A program made the translations under genes and the position numbers. The notes beneath the pieces are model-generated. The model ran no database searches and was not told where the DNA came from. It worked only from the letters and a program-made list of their open reading frames with translations. A stretch of 64,000 nucleotides of DNA from Syntrophomonas sp. (GTDB lineage Bacteria; Bacillota; Syntrophomonadia; Syntrophomonadales; Syntrophomonadaceae), in the NCBI GenBank assembly GCA_016841245.1, contig JAENZN010000008.1, forward strand, positions 62,001-126,000, in the 5' to 3' direction. Positions 45,350 to 54,564 of the stretch are shown in pieces; the stretch's first letter is position 1; every line of letters begins with the position of its first letter.

Positions 45350-45803
45350 CCTGTTCCTCATTTTCACCCAGAAGTATTTCACATGCTGCTAATAAAGCCA
45401 TTTTATAACTTAATCCACCCAGTCCGCATATTTTTCCTGCTGCAATGGGAGATAGCAAGGAATTCTGGCGGAATGGTTCTCGGGCATCAACATTAGAAAG
45501 ATGGACTTCAATAAAGGGGATTTTCACTGCTTTTAAGGCATCATAAATGGCAATGCTGTAATGGGTATATGCCGCGGCATTAATGAGCAGATAATCAGCA
45601 TCCCCTCTGGCAGAATGTATTTTATCGATTAAAGCCCCTTCATGATTTGATTGAAAGAATTCAATATCGATACCTTTTTCCAAAGCCATGACCTTTAGAT
45701 CCTTGTTAATTTCTTCCAGGGTTGCAGTTCCGTATATCTCCTTTTCCCTTTGGCCTAAAAGGTTGAGATTCGGTCCATTTATAACCAGTATCTTATAATT
45801 CAA
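45339..45803 (-). CDS. aroQ: type II 3-dehydroquinate dehydratase
   Basis: Shikimate-pathway enzyme, 154 aa. Signature NGPNLNLLGQREKEIYG with catalytic Tyr, INAAAYTHYSIAIYDAL with catalytic His, and EVHLSNVDAREPFR. The TTG start at 45803 is 8-9 nt after AGGAGG. Gap to the upstream tldE gene is 16 bp. Confidence 0.96.
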   Translation of the reverse strand: MNYKILVINGPNLNLLGQREKEIYGTATLEEINKDLKVMALEKGIDIEFFQSNHEGALIDKIHSARGDADYLLINAAAYTHYSIAIYDALKAVKIPFIEVHLSNVDAREPFRQNSLLSPIAAGKICGLGGLSYKMALLAACEILLGENEEQDAR

Positions 45804-45819
45804 AACATTCTCCTCCTTA

Positions 45820-47157
45820 CTACTCTCCAGCTATACTCAATTCTTTAATTCTTATACTGGGGGAGCCTTTGCCACCATAAAACCTGAAATTCGATGCTGC
45901 AGCATCAATATTCTGTAAAAACTCAGCCATATTACCGGCTATAGTTACCCCTCGAACCGGATAGGTTAAGATCCCATTTTCAATCATAATGCCTGCTGCT
46001 CCTACTGAAAAATCCCCGGATATTGGATTAGCAGTATGCATTCCCATAACTTCAGTTACATAAAAGCCTCTATCAATTCCATCTATCAAGCTATCCTTAT
46101 TATCTCTTCCTGGGGCAATAATAAAATTTGTACTTCCCACCGAAGACAGCCCTCTAAAAGATCCCCTCTGGGCATTACCGGTGGACACAACCCGATCCTT
46201 TTGGGCGGTATAAGTATTGTGCAGATAAGTATATAAAATACCGTTTTCTATTACAATTTTTTTCTGGGCTGGAACCCCTTCACTGTCGAATAGACCGCTG
46301 GCTATACCTTCCTCTAAAGTAGCATCATCAATAATAGTGCACCAGGGTGATGCTACCTGTTCTCCAATTTTGCCAGCGAACATGGATTTACCTTTCTGTA
46401 CTGCTTCTGCATTTACCATCGATGCAATTATCCCAGAAAATCTGGTCGCAACATAGGGGTCTAATATTACCGGCATCCGTCCCGACCTGATAGTTCTCGC
46501 ATTCAGAGCCCTGATAGCATTGATCGCTGCTTCTTTACCTACCAGAGCAGCTGATAAGTCTTTCACTTTTCTGACTGACATGGCAGAAAACCCATTTTGG
46601 GCATCATTATCGTCTTCGGCTACCAGGAAAATATATATGCCGCTGAAGTTACCTGTTTCATAAGCGTATAAACCTTTGCTGTTCATTATTAAGTTACAGT
46701 ATTCTAAATCATCATAACCAGATCTTTCTATGATCGAAATGCGCATATCTACACTTTTCGCACAACGTTCTACCGATCTGGCTATCTCAATTTTTTCTTC
46801 CAGGCTCATAGCTGCAGTATCCTGATCAAACAACTGGATGTCAGGATATACTGCTTTTTCAGGTAGGATCTGGTATTCATCCTGAGTCGTGAATACTGAA
46901 ATACTGATGGCATCCTGAACCGCATTCTTGACTGCCTTATCGGATAAATCGCTGGTAAATGCAAAACCCGTTCGCCCGTCTTTAATAACCCTTATACCCA
47001 GCCCGGTTTCCTCAGCCTGCTTTAATGTCTCTACCCGGCCTTCAACAATTTCTATACTTAGTTCTTTAGCCTGCATGAGAAAAGCTTCTGCTTCTACCCC
47101 CCTATGCACAGCTTCATTAAGAGTTTTTTCCCCTACCGTTCTAAGAATTTGTTCCAT
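45820..47157 (-). CDS. tldE: TldE/PmbA family peptidase subunit
   Basis: 446 aa. Non-catalytic partner of TldD in the heterodimeric protease that matures RiPP peptides or degrades unfolded small proteins. It has the family's N-terminal domain (EIVEGRVETLKQAEETGLGI) and the C-terminal RGVTIAGNMAEFLQNID, but lacks the HExxxH metal motif in the equivalent central region. ATG 47157 follows TTGGAGGCC. Downstream of tldD after a 204-bp spacer. Confidence 0.9.
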   Translation of the reverse strand: MEQILRTVGEKTLNEAVHRGVEAEAFLMQAKELSIEIVEGRVETLKQAEETGLGIRVIKDGRTGFAFTSDLSDKAVKNAVQDAISISVFTTQDEYQILPEKAVYPDIQLFDQDTAAMSLEEKIEIARSVERCAKSVDMRISIIERSGYDDLEYCNLIMNSKGLYAYETGNFSGIYIFLVAEDDNDAQNGFSAMSVRKVKDLSAALVGKEAAINAIRALNARTIRSGRMPVILDPYVATRFSGIIASMVNAEAVQKGKSMFAGKIGEQVASPWCTIIDDATLEEGIASGLFDSEGVPAQKKIVIENGILYTYLHNTYTAQKDRVVSTGNAQRGSFRGLSSVGSTNFIIAPGRDNKDSLIDGIDRGFYVTEVMGMHTANPISGDFSVGAAGIMIENGILTYPVRGVTIAGNMAEFLQNIDAAASNFRFYGGKGSPSIRIKELSIAGE

Positions 47158-47361
47158 AATTATGGCCTCCAACATCCTAATTAATTCAACTTTCCCCCTT
47201 GATATCTAAGCAAGGATGAAACTTGGTAACGCAAGGAAGGAAATCGGCATTCTGTAGTTAAAAATATGTTTTGTCCATACATGCTAATAACATTAAGGTG
47301 TTCTTGTTAGCTGGGAAAGTTGAGTTGTCGTATTATAAAACCAGCTTGTAACTGTCATCTT

Positions 47362-48765
47362 CTAGTTTCCAGGGGCCAGCGCAGTACCCCCGACGGTTAA
47401 CTCCTTTATACGAATGGTAGGCTGGGCGTCTGCTACCGGTACCCCTTGTCCATCTTTGCCACAAACTCCTATACTAAATCCCAGGTCATGGCCCACTTTA
47501 TCTATATTATCTAATGCCAGAGGCCCATTCCCGGAAAGAGTTGCCCCCCGGACCGGGTGTTTTATTTTCCCATCTTGAATTAAATATCCTTCCTGAACGT
47601 CAAATACAAAATCGCCATTGGTGGTATTAACCTGACCGCCGCCCATCTTCTTAACCAGTAAGCCCTGATTGGTGGCTGCAATAATCTCTTCCGGATTATC
47701 TCTCCCCGGTGATATCAGAGTATTACTCATGCGCACCACCGGCTTATGCTGATAAGATTCCCGGCGGCCATTTCCGGTTGATACTCGCCCATCTTTTTGG
47801 GCTGTCAACCTATCATATAAATAATTCTTAAGTATCCCATCTTCTATCAATACCGTCCTCTGACCCGGGGTGCCCTCATCATCAAAACTGAATGATCCAT
47901 ATTTATTACCCATAGTAGCGTCATCAATTACACTTACACATGGTGCAGCTACTTGCACTCCCAGTTTGTTGCGATATACGGAGAGTCCTTTTTGGACAAG
48001 ATCTGCTTCCAAGCCATGCCCGCATGCTTCATGCACCATAGTACCACCTGCTTCAGAAGACATAACGACAGGCATTCTTCCTGCCGGGGCCGGTTTAGCA
48101 GATAGCATCCGTACTGAAAATTCAGCGGCTTTTACGGCCATATCATCAAAGTCGACCTGTTCCAGCAGCTCCCAACCACAAACCCCACCAGCCGACTCAT
48201 ATCCAGTTTGTATTATCCCTTTACTTTCTGATACGGCGTTTACCAGTAACCTCACCCGACTCCTGTCATCTTCGATGTATTCTCCTATGCTGTTGGCTAT
48301 CTGTATCTTTTTGTGTACATCAGCAGCAGCTACTGTGACTTGACGAATCAACCTGGATACCAGGCGGGCAGCCTGATTAGCCTGAAGAACATATTGAATC
48401 TTTTCTTCGAAAGCCACCTTCTCAGGCAAACGCTGATAGTTAATATGAAAAACAGCTTCCTGATTAACAAGATTTATGGGCTGCGGCAAAGTAAAAGGTT
48501 CTCCATGAAAGGCATTCCGGGCAATGGAAGCAGCTTTAATAAGCCCATTCCTGCTGAGATCATTAGTATAGACGTAAGCGGTATTATAGTCCTTAACCAC
48601 CCGGATTCCTGCTCCTCTTTCTCTCCCGCTGTAAACTTTCTCTATCTGGTCATCCTCACAAAAAATATTGCTGGCCTGTTTTTCTTCTACATATATCTCA
48701 ACCAAATCAATACCTTTACTATAAGTAAATTGGACTACTTCTGCCAGCAGACTCCTATCTATCAT
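47362..48765 (-). CDS. tldD: TldD family metallopeptidase
   Basis: 467 aa. The metal motif HEACGH (followed by GLEADLVQKG) is intact, with the C-terminal GVCGKDGQGVPV containing the third-ligand Cys typical of TldD. RGATLSGNGPLALDNID is the family's C-terminal block. ATG 48765 follows GGAGGTAGAAG. Catalytic subunit for TldE encoded downstream. No RiPP precursor was seen close by. Confidence 0.93.
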   Translation of the reverse strand: MIDRSLLAEVVQFTYSKGIDLVEIYVEEKQASNIFCEDDQIEKVYSGRERGAGIRVVKDYNTAYVYTNDLSRNGLIKAASIARNAFHGEPFTLPQPINLVNQEAVFHINYQRLPEKVAFEEKIQYVLQANQAARLVSRLIRQVTVAAADVHKKIQIANSIGEYIEDDRSRVRLLVNAVSESKGIIQTGYESAGGVCGWELLEQVDFDDMAVKAAEFSVRMLSAKPAPAGRMPVVMSSEAGGTMVHEACGHGLEADLVQKGLSVYRNKLGVQVAAPCVSVIDDATMGNKYGSFSFDDEGTPGQRTVLIEDGILKNYLYDRLTAQKDGRVSTGNGRRESYQHKPVVRMSNTLISPGRDNPEEIIAATNQGLLVKKMGGGQVNTTNGDFVFDVQEGYLIQDGKIKHPVRGATLSGNGPLALDNIDKVGHDLGFSIGVCGKDGQGVPVADAQPTIRIKELTVGGTALAPGN

Positions 48766-48896
48766 CTTCTACCTCCAACACATACTTCTATCTTTATTCT
48801 CCGTTATACTTTATAAATCATTCATCTATGTACCTGGTACCAGCCTGTTCAATGCAAAAATAAAGATCTGAACAGATTTCGCCCCTCACCAACCAC

Positions 48897-49826
48897 TCAC
48901 CGTTCTTCTCTATCATAGGAAAGTCCCAGCGCTTCTGGAGCTCCTGCATCCTGCCGCCTGCGAATGGTGACCAAAACCAAAACCAATATGGTAACTATAT
49001 AAGGAAACATAACCAAAAAAAAGGACGATATGTGAATACCCATAGTCTGCAGTCTGAAGGTTAAGGCTTCAACTCCCCCAAAAAGATAGGCACCCAAAAT
49101 AGCACGAGTTGGGTTCCAAAGAGCAAATATTACCAGAGCCACCGCGATCCATCCCCTGCCAGCAGTCATATTCTGCTGCCAGGTAGGAGCATAGACCAGA
49201 GAAATATATGCTCCACCCAGCCCTGCCAGCATGCCCCCTGAGATTGTACAAAAGTATCTGACTCGAGCAACATTTATACCTGCAGCATCAGCTGCCTGTG
49301 GATTTTCGCCCACAGAGCGTATAGTAATTCCCCAGGAAGTTCTATATAAAACATACCACATACCTGCTGCCAAAATCATCGCCAGGAAAACCATTATATC
49401 ATGCTGGAAAAAGATCGGCCCCAGAACTGGTATATCCTGCAGCACTGGTATATTTAGATCCTTAAACTGGTAGAGCATTGGTGCGCCCTCATAATTCTTG
49501 CCCAGAAATCCGCTCAAGCCGGTGCCGAATATAGTTAATGCCAGACCACTTACAACCTGATTCGCACGGAGACTAATAGTAACAACAGCATGCAGTGCAG
49601 CCATAATACCACCTCCGACTAAAGCTCCTATAACCCCTAACCAGTGGTTGCCAGTATTAACAGTAACAATAAAACCCAGAACTGCTCCTACCAGCATCAT
49701 TCCTTCAACTCCCAGATTTAAAATGCCTGATCTTTCTGTCAGCAGTTCACCTGCAGCTGCAAATAATATAGCAGTCCCAGCAGCAATAGATGCGGCAAGT
49801 AAAGCCGTCAGTGCAATAATATCCAC
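48897..49826 (-). CDS. BMP-type ABC transporter permease (NupQ/YufQ-like)
   Basis: 309 aa with about eight helices and the BPD_transp_2 core. Conserved ERSGILNLGVEGMMLVGA and GENPQAADAAGINVARVRY. One of two different permeases for nucleoside uptake in the B. subtilis NupOPQ arrangement. Its start shares one base with the stop of the other permease. Confidence 0.92.
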   Translation of the reverse strand: MDIIALTALLAASIAAGTAILFAAAGELLTERSGILNLGVEGMMLVGAVLGFIVTVNTGNHWLGVIGALVGGGIMAALHAVVTISLRANQVVSGLALTIFGTGLSGFLGKNYEGAPMLYQFKDLNIPVLQDIPVLGPIFFQHDIMVFLAMILAAGMWYVLYRTSWGITIRSVGENPQAADAAGINVARVRYFCTISGGMLAGLGGAYISLVYAPTWQQNMTAGRGWIAVALVIFALWNPTRAILGAYLFGGVEALTFRLQTMGIHISSFFLVMFPYIVTILVLVLVTIRRRQDAGAPEALGLSYDREER

Positions 49827-50893
49827 TACCCAGCCTCCTCTTTAATAAGGATTATTCTATATTTGATAAACAACTCCCCGGCCAGCAGGAAAAATAAAAC
49901 TATACCTTGAAATACTTGAGTTATAGCGAATGATACTCCCACTATTTGTATAGCATAACCGCCAACTATCAACGCACCAAACAAGAAAGCTACTAAAATA
50001 ATTGCAAACGGGTTGAGGCGTGCTAACCATGCCACAATTATTGCGGTATAACCATATCCAGGTGATAAATCCTGCTGCAAGCGATGAGTGATCCCTGAAA
50101 CCTCTATCATTCCTGCAATACCTGCAATACCGCCGCTGATAAGCATTACCAGCATTATATTTTTAGCAACATTTATTCCCGCATAGCGAGCAGCTGCCTG
50201 ACTTTCTCCCAACACCCGAACTTCATAACCCCAGCGTGTATGCTGAATGAGGATGTAAATTATTACGGCTATTATTAAAGCAAATATTAACCCCAGATGT
50301 ACCCTGCTGTCTCCCAGCACGGGCAGCTGAGCTCCTGATGGCAAGATAGGTGCTAACGGAAAACCCATACTTTTAGGATCTTTCCATGGACCAAAAACTA
50401 AATAATCTACCCAGTAAATAGCCACATAGTTTAACATCAAGGTGATGATAGTCTCGTTCACCTGCCCATACGCTCTTAACATACCAGGAATAAATCCCCA
50501 GGCGGCTCCAGCTATAAAGCCGGCCAGCATTGTCAATGGAATCAGCAGGAAAGGGCTGCCATCACCAACAGCAACCGCAACCCCACTGGCAGCAAAAGCA
50601 CCCATATATATCTGGCCTTCAGCTCCTATATTCCATAACTTCATTTTAAACGCCAGCGAAACCGCCAAACCTGCCAGCATAAGCGGAATCGCTTTCACTA
50701 TAGTTTCCGAAACTGCATAATAGGTACCCAGGGAACCACTGAACATTTTCCTGTATACTAAAGCTGGATTAAAACCAGCTAAATCTAATACCAGCCAACC
50801 CAGAACAAAAGCCATGATTATTGACAGAATCGGCGTCATCAGTCCCACTAGGGTTGAATTTTCTTCTCTCCTGATAAGTCTAAACTTCGGCAT
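49826..50893 (-). CDS. BMP-type ABC transporter permease (NupP/YufP-like)
   Basis: 355 aa, about nine helices, BPD_transp_2 family. KLWNIGAEGQIYMGAFAASG near residue 85 and LGESQAAARYAGINVAKN near 230 mark the cytoplasmic loops that meet the ATPase. Starts 14 bp inside the ATPase gene. Confidence 0.92.
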   Translation of the reverse strand: MPKFRLIRREENSTLVGLMTPILSIIMAFVLGWLVLDLAGFNPALVYRKMFSGSLGTYYAVSETIVKAIPLMLAGLAVSLAFKMKLWNIGAEGQIYMGAFAASGVAVAVGDGSPFLLIPLTMLAGFIAGAAWGFIPGMLRAYGQVNETIITLMLNYVAIYWVDYLVFGPWKDPKSMGFPLAPILPSGAQLPVLGDSRVHLGLIFALIIAVIIYILIQHTRWGYEVRVLGESQAAARYAGINVAKNIMLVMLISGGIAGIAGMIEVSGITHRLQQDLSPGYGYTAIIVAWLARLNPFAIILVAFLFGALIVGGYAIQIVGVSFAITQVFQGIVLFFLLAGELFIKYRIILIKEEAG

Positions 50894-52415
50894 ATTGTTC
50901 TCCCATTACTTCTGCACCCAGCATAATAGATCCAATCTCATCAATGCTAGTATTTTCAACTTCAAGAATTTTTTTTATCGAGCCTTGATACATTACTGCA
51001 ACTCTATCTGCAATTCTAAAAACGTCCTCCAAATCCTCCAGGATCAGCAAAATAGCAGTACCCTTTTCTCTTTCATGGAAAAACAAATTATATACATCTT
51101 CAGAAGCAGCTACATCTAACCCCCTTACCGGATACGCTGCAGCCAGCACCCTGGGATTGCCATCAATTTCTCTTCCCAACAGCAGCTTCTGTAGATTGCC
51201 ACCGGAAAGGTAGTTAACCGGATGATGAATATCTGAACAGACAATATTATAATCGCTTATAATCTGCCTGGCATATTCTTTTATTTTCGGGTAATCCAAT
51301 AAAAAACCTTTTTTAAATTCATCCTGCAAATAGCTGCGTAAAATGGAATTGTCCATAATACTTATATTCGGAACTAGTCCCATACCTATTCGGTCTTCGG
51401 GCACAGTCCTTATACCTAATACAGCTCTTGCTTTCACATTATAATGTTGAATTTCTTCCCCTTCATATTCAATGCTGCCTGATTCAATTTCTCTTAAACC
51501 AGCAATAGCCTCAATTAATTCCTTTTGACCATTTCCTGCAACCCCGGCAATTGCCAGTATTTCACCTTTATATAGATTAAAACTCAAATTACTTACTGCT
51601 CGATTTCCCCGAACTCCTTTAACATTAAGATTATCTACTGCTAATATTAACTCACCTATTTGCTTTTTTCCCTCCGCCTGTGAATGAACAATGTCCCGCC
51701 CAACCATCATCCTGGTTAAGCTCTGCTTATCCAGCTCACTTATTTGCCCATCTCCTACTACTTTTCCACTGCGCAAAACTGTAACATAATCAGCTATTTC
51801 CATGACCTCATCCAGCTTATGGGTTATTAAAACAACCCCCTTTCCCTGCTCTGCCATAGTGCGAAGAATTTTAAAGAGTTCTTTTACTTCGCCTGGAGTT
51901 AAAACGGTAGTTGGTTCATCCATTATTAGAATTTCACAACCTCGATACAGCATCTTTAATATTTCTACTCTTTGCTGTTCTCCCAATGAAAGCTGATATA
52001 TTTTATCAGCGGGGTTGATTTCCATACCAAAGCTGCTGGAAAAACTCCTGATATCACTTTCTATCTGCTCTTTGTTTATTCCAATTTTCTTATTTTTTGT
52101 TCCCAAAATTATATTCTCAGCAATAGTAAAATTGCTTACCAAACGAAAATGCTGATAAATCATTCCAATGCCCGCTTCAAGAGCATTGCCGGGCGAACGC
52201 AGTTTAACTGCCTCACCCTTTATTTTAATTTTACCGCTATCTGGCCGGTAGAGTCCTGCTAGGATACTCATTAGAGTAGATTTTCCAGCACCATTCTCTC
52301 CAAGCAGAGCATGAATTTCCCCGGGATAAACTTTAAAATTAATATTATCATTGGCAGAGACTCCTGGAAATCTTTTGCTTATACCACTCATTTCTATGGC
52401 TGGAATTCGTTTCAA
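50880..52415 (-). CDS. BMP-type ABC transporter ATP-binding protein (NupO/YufO-like)
   Basis: About 511 aa, two fused ABC domains. The first is complete: LLGENGAGKSTLMSILAG, the ABC signature YQLSLGEQQRVEI, and ILIMDEPTTVL. The second has a weaker Walker A (IAGVAGNGQKELIEAIAG), the signature LSGGNLQKLLLGRE and an altered Walker B, as usual in this family. The TTG at 52415 is 7 nt after GGAGGG and is preferred to the upstream TTG at 52436. It follows a hairpin plus T-tract, so it may be attenuated relative to the lipoprotein gene. Confidence 0.92.
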   Translation of the reverse strand: MKRIPAIEMSGISKRFPGVSANDNINFKVYPGEIHALLGENGAGKSTLMSILAGLYRPDSGKIKIKGEAVKLRSPGNALEAGIGMIYQHFRLVSNFTIAENIILGTKNKKIGINKEQIESDIRSFSSSFGMEINPADKIYQLSLGEQQRVEILKMLYRGCEILIMDEPTTVLTPGEVKELFKILRTMAEQGKGVVLITHKLDEVMEIADYVTVLRSGKVVGDGQISELDKQSLTRMMVGRDIVHSQAEGKKQIGELILAVDNLNVKGVRGNRAVSNLSFNLYKGEILAIAGVAGNGQKELIEAIAGLREIESGSIEYEGEEIQHYNVKARAVLGIRTVPEDRIGMGLVPNISIMDNSILRSYLQDEFKKGFLLDYPKIKEYARQIISDYNIVCSDIHHPVNYLSGGNLQKLLLGREIDGNPRVLAAAYPVRGLDVAASEDVYNLFFHEREKGTAILLILEDLEDVFRIADRVAVMYQGSIKKILEVENTSIDEIGSIMLGAEVMGEQYAEV

Positions 52416-52437
52416 CAATAATCCCTCCAAAAACAAG

Positions 52438-52454
52438 GGCGGCTTTAAGCCGCC
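52438..52454 (-). terminator. terminator-like hairpin before the ABC ATPase gene
   Basis: Arms GGCGGCT/AGCCGCC around TTA, followed on the minus strand by CTTGTTTTT and then the ATPase ribosome site. It could let only part of the transcripts from the lipoprotein gene reach the ATPase and permeases. A twin palindrome sits at 52773-52787. Confidence 0.65.
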
Positions 52455-52544
52455 TCAGGCCGATGATAAAGTGAATATCTGCGTTGTTGCAAAACTCCTC
52501 ACAGTACTACCATATCATTTTCGCAAGATTCACAACGACTTAAA

Positions 52545-52592
52545 GAAGCCCGCTCAATCGACGTATTTAAGTACGCCTCAATCGTGGGCTTC
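52545..52592. repeat. AGCCCGC palindromic element, copy 4
   Basis: Arms GAAGCCCGC and GTGGGCTTC, interior CAATCGACGTATTTAAGTACG then CAATC. 225 bp past the lipoprotein stop. Similarity with copy 2 runs on to about 52768 (CATGCCTT/CACGCCTT, GTCATCG.CTG.CATC). The spacer also has CCCC-AAC-GGGG followed by GCTTTTTT at about 52633-52649, a plus-strand terminator shape. Confidence 0.85.
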
Positions 52593-52772
52593 CCACAAGT
52601 AAAACCGCCCCTACCGGAACCTAATATTGTGATCCCCAACGGGGGCTTTTTTCACGCCTTAACCTTCACTTCAATATTGCCTGTGAGCCCTGCGCGAATC
52701 TGAAACTGTGTCCCCGCAGGGGGCTTTGGTCATCGGTCTGCCATCCTGACTGCCGACTTTCAACATGCTGGA

Positions 52773-52787
52773 GCGGCTTTAAGCCGC
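52773..52787 (-). terminator. hairpin past the lipoprotein gene
   Basis: GCGGCT-TTA-AGCCGC, 30 bp past the BMP lipoprotein stop, same sequence as the hairpin at 52438. No T-tract follows, so it may mainly stabilise the 3' end of the lipoprotein mRNA. Confidence 0.5.
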
Positions 52788-52816
52788 CCCAGGTATAATA
52801 ATATCAGTATCAGTAA

Positions 52817-53926
52817 CTACTCAATTGAACCTTCGACTCCTTGAACAAACCAGTCCATGCTCAGCATTTCTGCATCAGTAAGCACCTGGCCTTCAGCAAC
52901 TTTTTCTGTTCCATCCTGGGCAGTGATAGGCCCGGTGAACACATCCCACTCACCTTTCATCAGGGATTCCTTCTTGGCTTCAACTTGTTTAACTATATCT
53001 TCAGGAACTTTGTCACTAATAGGAGCCAGGTCTACTATACCCTGGTCTATACCACCCCAGTATGATTCACTCTTCCAGGTACCATCCATAAGTGCTTGTA
53101 TCGTGCTAGTATAATAGGGACCCCAGTTCCATATGGCAGAAGTCAAATTACTTTCAGGCGCCCATTGATTCATATCGCTATGATATCCCACACAGTATTT
53201 ACCTGCCTCCTCGGCAGCTATTTGCGGTTGTGGAGTATCTTGATGCTGTGCAATTACGTCACAACCATCTGCCAGCAGTGCTTCAGCCGACTGTTTTTCA
53301 ACGGTAGGGTCATACCAGGTATTAGTTTTCACCACCTTAACTACTGCATCGGGATTAACTGCCTGTACTCCCAGGGTAAAAGCATTAATTCCACGAACCA
53401 CCTCGGGAATAGTATATGCTCCTACATAGCCTATTTTATTAGTTTCAGTCATTGCACCGGCAACCATACCACTGAGATAACGAGCCTGGTAGATACGGCC
53501 AAAATAGTTTGACATGTTTTCAGCCGTCTGCAATCCGGATGCATGCATGAATTTTACATCCGGATATTTTGCTGCAACTGCTGCCATAGCATCCCCGTAA
53601 CCAAAACTGGTACCAAAAATAATTTGGCAGCCTTCTTGAGCCAATTGTTCAAAACTTCGTTCTGCATCTGCACCTTCAGGTACATTTTCTAAAACAATCG
53701 GCTCTACTCCTGGAATTTGTGATTCCATATATTTGCGTCCTTCATCATGAGAATAAGTCCAACCAGCGTCACCGGGAACACCTATGTATACCCAGCCAAC
53801 TTTTAAAGTTTCGCTTTGTTCTGCAGGTTGTTCAGAATCCGTCTTAGCATCATTTCCACAACCGACCACAAATACACTCAGCAGCATGGCCACCAGTATT
53901 AAAACAGTAAATTTCTTTAGCTTCAT
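52817..53926 (-). CDS. BMP family substrate-binding lipoprotein
   Basis: 369 aa (Med/PnrA/NupN-like), extracytoplasmic nucleoside-binding component. Signal peptide KKFTVLILVAMLLSVF with lipobox VVGC; then KVGWVYIGVPGDAGWTYSHD, a BMP hallmark, and QEGCQIIFGTSFGYGD. ATG 53926 follows AGGAGGTATTC. The ATPase gene lies 400 bp downstream across a repeat-bearing spacer. With pdp and deoB elsewhere in the window a nucleoside substrate is likely, by family. Confidence 0.93.
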   Translation of the reverse strand: MKLKKFTVLILVAMLLSVFVVGCGNDAKTDSEQPAEQSETLKVGWVYIGVPGDAGWTYSHDEGRKYMESQIPGVEPIVLENVPEGADAERSFEQLAQEGCQIIFGTSFGYGDAMAAVAAKYPDVKFMHASGLQTAENMSNYFGRIYQARYLSGMVAGAMTETNKIGYVGAYTIPEVVRGINAFTLGVQAVNPDAVVKVVKTNTWYDPTVEKQSAEALLADGCDVIAQHQDTPQPQIAAEEAGKYCVGYHSDMNQWAPESNLTSAIWNWGPYYTSTIQALMDGTWKSESYWGGIDQGIVDLAPISDKVPEDIVKQVEAKKESLMKGEWDVFTGPITAQDGTEKVAEGQVLTDAEMLSMDWFVQGVEGSIE

Positions 53927-54564
53927 ACTCCAGAATACCTCCTCTTTATTGTAATAAACGATTGAAACTTTCGACACTTTTACATAAAATTCCTGCCGAT
54001 AAATTTATTTCATGCTTGAGATATTGGTTTAATAATGAGTTCGAATAGATCAGCATAAAAAAGGGCGGCCAGACTTCATCACCTGTGCCGGCAAGGTAAG
54101 CAGTGAAGGGAGATGAATGCTATGGGAAGTCAGGCCGAAAGGAGTTCTCCACCATCGTGAGAATAGCAAAGAGCCCTATGGAGTCTGCCTCGGAATATTC
54201 AGGTATTGCACCCAGCAGTTTACTATCCATTTAAGATAATATATCTATTTAACCTGCCAATTCAATACCTTGGCACTAATTATTTTGAATTATTACTTGC
54301 GTTTTTCTGACAAAATTTTTAAAATAAATATAAGAAAACCTTCACAATATATATTATGCTTATTAATAAATATAATGGGGTTTTGTTTATTGGATAAAAA
54401 TACTGCATCTGGTTTATTCATGCCATCGTTTTTTTTTGCATTCACACTCACCAGGCATCGGATTCGTTTAATCCGACTTCAAAAAATGCAGCTGCTGTAT
54501 ATTTATATCTATCGGATAATCAGTTTACTATGGCAGTCCGTGTCGTAAATAATGCAGGAAAAGG
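53927..54564. other. 638-bp divergent spacer with a structured segment
   Basis: No credible gene. 54064-54200 is much richer in GC than its flanks and highly structured (listed separately). 54201-54560 is AT-rich; a 92-codon plus ORF at 54270-54548 has poor amino-acid composition and no ribosome site. Promoters for both the lipoprotein and HDOD genes should lie here. Confidence 0.4.
54064..54200. ncRNA. candidate structured RNA or cis-regulatory element
   Basis: Arm GGCCAGACTTC (54067-54077) can pair with GAAGTCAGGCC (54126-54136, one mismatch) or with GGAGTCTGCC (54180-54189, one bulge): two exclusive helices, as in switches. A TTCTC/GAGAA hairpin lies between. The sequence does not resemble purine, cobalamin, lysine, glycine or cyclic-di-GMP class I aptamers as I know them. 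Strand unknown; both flanking genes diverge from it. Confidence 0.35.

Noticed and set aside
14428-52592. The four AGCCCGC palindromes as a CRISPR array
   Set aside because: Copies are 9-15 kb apart, with no spacers and no cas genes.
54270-54548. 92-codon plus ORF before the HDOD gene
   Set aside because: Composition dominated by Ile/Leu/Arg from AT-rich DNA; no ribosome site and no family.
53927-54564. Purine or other known riboswitch before the nucleoside transporter
   Set aside because: No recognisable aptamer core on either strand; kept only as an unnamed structured candidate.
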